Part shown: piece by piece, positions 57,541 to 64,000 of the stretch
How positions within the stretch are numbered: the first letter of the stretch is position 1
How the letters are laid out: every line of letters starts with the position of its first letter
Assembly: GCA_026874595.1 (NCBI GenBank)
Contig: CM049318.1
Coordinates: 49,442,750 to 49,506,749, forward strand
Origin: Sipunculus nudus
Taxonomy: Eukaryota > Annelida > Sipuncula > Golfingiida > Sipunculidae
Reading direction: 5' to 3'
Length of the DNA: 64,000 nt
Notes under the pieces: generated by a model
Database searches by the model: none
What the model was told of the DNA's origin: nothing
Seen by the model: only the letters and a program-made list of their open reading frames with translations
Position numbers and translations under genes: made by a program

Positions 57541-59339
57541 TTATTTAGAAATATTGCATGTTGTAAAATTGTACAAAAATTGTGCTATATGGCATGACTT
57601 GAATTTTTTCAAACAATTTTATTCTTTTTTCTTGTAATATTTTTTTTCTTGTAAAATTCTTTTATACTTTTTCACTTAAACTCATACTGGCAGCACAATA
57701 GGAGCGCGTTTTTTTTAAATAAATCATAATCACCGACATCACATTTTTTCAGTATCCATCATGCCCTCCAGTAGGAATTTTCGTAGTGGTGTCTTCTGAA
57801 AGCTATGTAAACATTCTAATCAAAATATGCTTGTGGGGAATTTACAATTTGGGTTTCACAGGTAGCCATTTTGAAAGTATTTTAACAATGTACAAAAAAT
57901 ATTTCCATTTTAAATATAATGCGTTATGCATGAATATGAGGGTTGGGTCAATTTTTTTTTATATTATATATTTTTTTACATATTATACAAGCAATTTAAG
58001 TGTACTATTAGTTGTCATTTATACAAGCAATTTAAGTGTACTATTAGTTGTCATTTATACTACGCATGAAATACTGATAGAGTGGTAAAAATGTATAATT
58101 TTATATGTATAATTATATAAACAGATAAATAATGATAATGAGACGCCATTTGGGTGTTTGCCCCGCCTCCCAGCAGCACAACTGCCGCCAAAAAGTTACG
58201 AAAGGTGCGTGCAATCGCCGTTAGCGGTCGCCCGGTATCATTCGAGTCAGTCTGCTCACACAGATACCACGGGAGTGACATAGACCTGTATTTGACTCAG
58301 GCTACAAACAGAAGAGCGATAAAGTAATTAAATCAATATGATGGAACAGAAAAAATGATATAACATGATAGAATATGAATCGATATAGATATAATAAGAG
58401 AGCATAGATTAGGAAAAATTAGAAATTTTGAAATAAAATATGATAGAAAGGAACAGAATAAAAATGGAGAGAGATGAACTAAGCAAATCATAACATGATA
58501 AAGTAAAAAATATGAAAGAGAAAGTATTTACAGATTAAGATTAGGAAGGAATCGTAGTGAACTGAAAAAAAGAAAAGATTAGAAGGCCTGGATATCGCCT
58601 TCAGTTTTCGTATTGAAATATATTGCGATATTTGTTACCGTATAAGGATACGTATTGTGATATTTCATTTTTATCAATTTAAAGGAAGTGAATGTATTTT
58701 TCCATAAAAGTATATGCAAATCAGTATATTTCACCCAGAATATATGGCAAAAATTACTCCGTTAAGTATTTAGTAAAGTATTTACAACAAGGAATTTTTC
58801 ACAGTCGGATTCACGGTGTTTCGGATTCCCTTAGACCACCCGGATGATTTCGTAATCACTTCAGCGTGGATGTAGTTTGTTGGTGAAGGCGCTTCTTGTC
58901 TCCTGTTACCCCACCAGCCCGCCGGAGTATCTGGCGCCCGCTGGGTTCAACAGATGACCCCCTGTGATGTAACCCCGAGAGCTGGTCAGCTGGTAGGGCG
59001 CCCCCGCCGGCGTTTATGGCACCTAGAGGTAGCTGTTTAAGCATGGTAATGTAATTATCAAGCGAACCGCATGCACGGACACTGGACTGCAGTCCTATTA
59101 TTAAGAAATGAGTCCGTTATGCGCTCGGCGGCAGAGTAAGACTGCAGTCTTATTATTATGAAGTGAGCCTGTAATCCGCTGGGTGGCAGCCGTTTTTTGT
59201 TAGCACGCGGCGGTTTTGAAATAAGGAGATGATATTAAATGTAGGACCCTGCCTTTCCTCCCGTCTAATTGCCGAAACGTCTTTGTTACAATAAAACAAG
59301 TTGGCTGAAGACTTTGCGACTGAATACTGTGTGTGTGCG
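57541..59339. other. No gene seen
   Basis: A 36-base tandem duplication at about 57983-58055 (TACAAGCAATTTAAGTGTAC repeated). ATCGATAT-type AT-rich words at 58600-58700. No coding exon recognised. Confidence 0.5.
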
Positions 59340-59349
59340 TGTGTGTGTG

Positions 59350-60310
59350 TCAGGCAAACTGTGTAATCAGGCATTTCGTGTATTGACATAAAAAAGAATT
59401 TCAGGTGTTACGTGTAATGACTGATTCAATCATGCATTTCACGTAATGACAAAAATTTCAAGGCATTTCGTGTAATATATGTTTTTATGGCTCAGTCATT
59501 ACACGAAATGCCTAATATCTTGGTTGGTATATAGATGTATATTACTGCTGAATGACAACACACAATGTTTCGTGGAAACCAGTTTATTTTAAGTTTTTTC
59601 TTTACCTTTTCCTGCTGTCATGATTAATGCACTGAAAATTAGCCTTTAATGCACTACCACCTCCTTTAGTCACACAATAACTATTCTCAAATATCTATCT
59701 ATACTATATAATTAACTGTAAGTTCCGGATTGTAATTTTCCAATAAAAATCGCTCAATGCCAGGGTTTCTCAGATCTGAGGAGATCAGTAAAATAATATA
59801 TCACGAACACATGATGCAACAGGCATGATATGAGCTGATCAGTGGCGAGCAAGTGTTTTACATAGATTTGCCTGTGACTATATACGATGAAACTTTTGCT
59901 GCTCAGATCTGAGCAGATCATAAGAAATATACACAGGAGACCTACAGATGGTGAAACAGACACGAAGCGAGCAGATCAGAAACGAGAAAGCAGTTTGACA
60001 AACTATACATGACCCCTTTTGCTAAAAAAATGGTTATTTATCTTCTTTTCCCTGGTTATATGACATTTTTATAGAAACATACAATAAAATTAAAAAATAA
60101 AAACCGCCCGCCCGCACCGTTTTCTGAAACAAAGTGCCTGAGAAACAGACTTTTTATTTTGCCTTAGGTTAATTTTGTTTTGCAAAAACGAACACGTTCA
60201 ATTGAAAATAGGCTATTACACTATTTGCGTAAATCGTATCTGGCGAATTGTGTAATAATGATCACCAGACTTAGTCATTACACGTAATCCCTGGAATTTT
60301 AGTGTTACAC
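59350..60310. mobile_element. Possible non-autonomous DNA element with diverged inverted ends
   Basis: Near the left, TTCAGGTGTTACGTGTAATGAC; near the right, the reverse complement reads TTCCAGGGATTACGTGTAATGAC-like (given in part). GGCATTTCGTGTAAT words also occur at 59370, 59462 and, inverted, 59500. The inside has no recognisable transposase. Exact ends and target-site duplication are not visible. Confidence 0.45.
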
Positions 60311-60832
60311 AAGTAGCGTATATATATCACTGGTTCGCAGGACACACCTAATATTCATGTAAACTACAAGAATTCTATTTAATTTAAATGGAATGTTTCA
60401 ATATATACCTAAAATTCCCTTACATTCAGCTACATATGTGGAACATTTTTACTATTAATTTACTACTAATTTAGGTGAACCGAGGTCTAAGTTTCTATGT
60501 ATAAACAAAAAAAAATCCCTTGGCCCCATGTTACATCTACTGTGAATATACATTACTGGCAGAAAACGGATTCAGTACTTGAAACATAATTTATGAGATA
60601 AATTAAGAGGTATCTCTTGGGGTCGAAATATTTACTGACCAACTTTGTGTGCCATAAACAGAAAATTCATGCCTTTGTTTAAAAAAAAGGGCTTTGCATG
60701 TTAACGCGGTAACATTGTAAGGTATTTGAAATGGTCTAAATGAACACATAATCATTCAGTTATGAATTTATAATGATAAATAGATGTGTGTATTGTACAC
60801 ATAGATAACCACGCCAAGATCCCCCATCAAAC

Positions 60833-60911
<79 letters not shown>

Positions 60912-61071
60912 ACTATAACAAATCGGTCCCTAAAGCGCTAACTGCATCTTGTTTTCCAAATTACCTCCAAAAATCTAACATACAGTCGAGAACAGAGCAA
61001 CCAAGTAGCGAACCAAGCGGAAAATATGGTACTAGCAAGGTATGGTACTAATAATGATATATCTGAAATAT

Positions 61072-61123
<52 letters not shown>

Positions 61124-61130
61124 TGGAGAC
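60311..61130. repeat. (CA)n(TA)n and (TA)n microsatellites, otherwise nothing
   Basis: (CA)n(TA)n at 60837-60908 and (TA)n at 61075-61120. Confidence 0.85.
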
Positions 61131-61583
61131 CTATAAATCATAATACTCAGTGATGGCTCTCTTTATTTCTGCCGGGAAGTGTCCCGACTTCGTCAGTTCA
61201 AATCCGCGAAGCCATATTTGATTCCGGTGGGCCTGGTCATCCCATGTGGGGAAGGTTTTTAGGATGTACGGTGTCACCGTCCCATGAAGCCCGCCTTTGT
61301 GCCACCGCACTGTCACGCGGTCACCGTCGATGGCGATTACTTTCGCTGTCTGTGGTCCATCCAAATGATGGCGTGGGATATCAAGCAGACACATCATGCC
61401 AACTGATAAAGGCAGCATTTCTTTTGATGAACATTTCCGTCTCTTTTTCTTGCCAATCACAACCTGAGGAAGCCATATAACATTACGGTTAAAATAGTAT
61501 ATATTGATGTTGTATACAGTGCTGCATAATAATGGAGCGGGGAGGCGATGACACAGTTCCTAAGCATTAAGCCTGACAAACGG

Positions 61584-61636
<53 letters not shown>

Positions 61637-62262
61637 GGTTTATAAGCATATCAAAGGGTGAGCCGAAGGAGGGCCCCGCCCCACCTCCACACACACAAGA
61701 CCTTGTATGCAACATAGTTGCTATATAGTTTCCTCTAATCCCAGCAATGAGTTCATTTGCAAATTATGAAAAAAAAAATGGTGGGGAATGTTAACATAAA
61801 CATAAGTTTCAGTATGTTATTATTTCATTTGGAAAAACTTTAATATGGATGAAAAGCGATCTATCCGTGGGATGTTATACCTGAGTTTGACATAAGATAA
61901 CAGATTTAATTAATCCTGTAATCCACACAAATGAATAAGCAACAGTTTCCCTTGTTCGGAATATTAAAAAAAATACAAACATTTGAAGGTCTAGTTTGAT
62001 TCTCTGCAGAATAACAAAAAATCTATGATTTCAATCTCGACGTGGAATAAGAGGTTGAATATCCGCATACTCCTAAATGATGAGCATGCATTTCTAAAAG
62101 CTCTAAACATGCACGGCTGCTCATGATCACAAAGTCTAACGGGTTACCTAACCGGGGGATACTTTTCTTCGCTACTAATTTTCTCCGCCCGTGCCAGAGG
62201 TCCTCCCAGAGTAGGTCTTTCTTTCCGCTGGCATGCTGCCAAAATTTCGGGTTAGACGCCAT
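61131..62262 (-). CDS. Possible two-exon gene of unknown function (exons 62262-62071 and 61463-61131)
   Basis: On the minus strand, exon 1 starts at an ATG (62262) and gives 64 codons rich in basic and aromatic residues (LLWEDLWHGRRK), ending GGA|GTATGC at 62071. Exon 2 follows a CTTCCTCAG acceptor (61464-61465) and gives 110 codons and a stop. The phases agree (0/0), for a 174-residue product. The second part has a Lys/Arg cluster (GKKKRRK), a beta-rich stretch (KVIAIDGDRVTVRWHKGG) that looks like a small barrel domain, and a C-terminal helix (GFELTKSGHFPAEI). I do not recognise the family. It could be a host gene, the 3' end of a longer gene, or a domesticated transposon fragment. The exon 1 donor is weaker than the acceptor. 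Confidence 0.4.
61580..61633. repeat. (TA)n microsatellite inside the putative minus-strand intron
   Basis: About 27 TA dinucleotides. Confidence 0.95.
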
Positions 62263-64000
62263 GTATTTTGTTCCTCATCTGCTGAATATAAATTAAAGTA
62301 AGTAAAGTAATAATCCTTCATCATATCGGGCTTAACATGAATTAATTACAAATTCATTTTTTTGCACGTTCATTTTCACAGTTCTTTTTTTTATTTTTCA
62401 TTAGACATTCACGGACAGATGTTTAAACAGGAGCGTGAGGGGAGCAAAAGGCTCGCCAACATAAAATCTGTTCAACGAATATATAAATGGACTTCAATTT
62501 TTATATATCGCCATACATTTTAGATCCTTCAAATAAACCAGTATTAAATAACCCTTTAATACAATGTAGATTATGCAAATTTTAATCTATGATGAAATTT
62601 ATTTCAGTTAAACAAAATTCATGTAAAGAGATTCAATTGTTCTATAAAACCTGCATGCCTTTAGAGGAAAATATAGAAAAAATTCAAAATGAATGACTGT
62701 CCATTAATAAAGAACATCTGATTAAATGTTCCATTGATCTTAAACCAAGAAATGGTCGTTAAAATTTACTTTGCATAAACAAGTTCCGTATGGGCAAATG
62801 TTATGGATATGGTATTAAGTTGCAAATCTGACCCGTAGGTCTGTATATACAGGTAGATTATTTCTTTTTTACAGGTTGAAATAGATCAAAATGTTTTCTA
62901 TATGTTTTCTAAATGTTTGTACCATTATATTTTGAAACATGTTAATATATACCTTGTATCTTAGGAGAGGAATTAATATAGGGCTATGCCCTGTTTTCCG
63001 ATCCTTATTGATGATTCAATAAACTACTGTTTACACCAAAATGTTTTCTATATGCATATTACAATAACTATAAACTGATTTTATTAATAAATGATACTCG
63101 GAACGGTGTAAATTTGTCATGCAATTTTTAAACCTTTTTGACAGTATATAAATAAACATTTAGGAATCAAAGATTTCTTTAGAAATTATATACAAGTGCA
63201 AATAATTTGACAATAAAAAATCCGTACTTTGGTTTCACACCAAGAGGTACAGATGGTGTGCGAAATCTCATCCGTGTTTACCACATCGCAAAGCTGCTGT
63301 TTTCATGCACAAAATTATTCATTTGACACTGGATCTTGTTGCAGTTACTTTGTGGAAATATGCGTGGTATCAGTAAGTCATGAAGGAGACATCAAAATTT
63401 CCTGGGACGGACATTTGAATATATGTTCCGTCGAGCCTACTTGAACATCTTTCCTACTAAATTGAAACAGACACCGCAGCGGCTTTCACTCTAAGCATTT
63501 CACTTATCCTAACCAGTTTAGATGTCTAAATTTGTAACATAAACCTTATTTTTACCACAATATATCAGTTTCAGTCACGTTTGACAAGATATGATAAAAA
63601 ACCATATTTGAAAACGATATCACGATATACACAATATGCAGACCGCTGTATCGTGATATAACGATATATCGATACTATTAAACACGGTTATAGATCAAGC
63701 GTGACGGGGAAGGGGTGACCTTACCTGTAGGGACCAGGTTGTCTCCGTTTTCTGGTAATAAACACGGGTGACTGATTCACAAGATGCTTCTTAGTGCTTA
63801 AATCCTACACAAGGCAAGTTGAAACACATCAGTTGTATTGCCTTGTCAAATCCAGAGGGAGGTCAGTGCCTGGCTTGGGCACATCGATATACATGATCTT
63901 AACACATGCAGGACCATTACGCTGGATTATATTCCGAATGAACAGAAGGAAGATCTTGTAACTGTGGTCCAAAACCAATGCGAGACACCTAACAAACTGA
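62263..64000. other. No gene seen
   Basis: Short open frames only. ATCGTGATATAACGATATAT-type words at 63600-63680 may be the dispersed AT-rich family seen at the window start. No promoter for the minus-strand candidate could be placed. Confidence 0.5.

Overview
This is eukaryotic, intron-rich, AT-rich DNA from an animal, most likely a bivalve mollusc. The evidence is GT-AG exons of 58-373 bases separated by introns of 0.2-3.7 kb, long (TA)n tracts, and repeat types I associate with bivalve genomes (an AGCT-rich hairpin followed by GTCCGTCC runs, tRNA-headed SINEs, and tandem units carrying CTCGTCAAACGAG). The species cannot be fixed from the window.

The one well-supported gene lies on the + strand at 22022-54174. 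I could join 20 coding exons with matching phases and GT-AG sites throughout. They total 4002 bases and encode 1333 residues: a signal peptide; three consecutive von Willebrand A (vWA) domains; then EGF, vWA, EGF, vWA, EGF, vWA; and a short Gly-X-Y (collagen-like) tail. All six vWA domains keep the metal-binding MIDAS residues (DxSxS, a Thr, and TDG). All modules are bounded by phase-1 introns, the pattern of exon shuffling. The product should be a secreted matrilin-like extracellular matrix protein, perhaps of a byssal, shell or other matrix; that tissue role is inference.

Layout. 1-22000: no convincing gene. It holds a 1.1-kb foldback element (287-1380), a ~150-base tandem repeat block (3716-5062), minisatellites and SINE-like repeats. 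22011-54174: the vWA/EGF gene. Its introns carry an antisense exon-like segment, a four-unit ~335-base repeat element, a 36-base minisatellite, SINEs, a deleted LINE on the minus strand, a MITE, and a 1.4-kb 48-base satellite. 54175-61130: repeats and a terminal-inverted-repeat element. 61131-62262: a possible two-exon minus-strand gene of unknown function. 62263-64000: nothing recognised.

Several repeat families occur both in the gene's introns and in the flanks, so the gene sits in a repeat-rich neighbourhood that has expanded it to about 32 kb.
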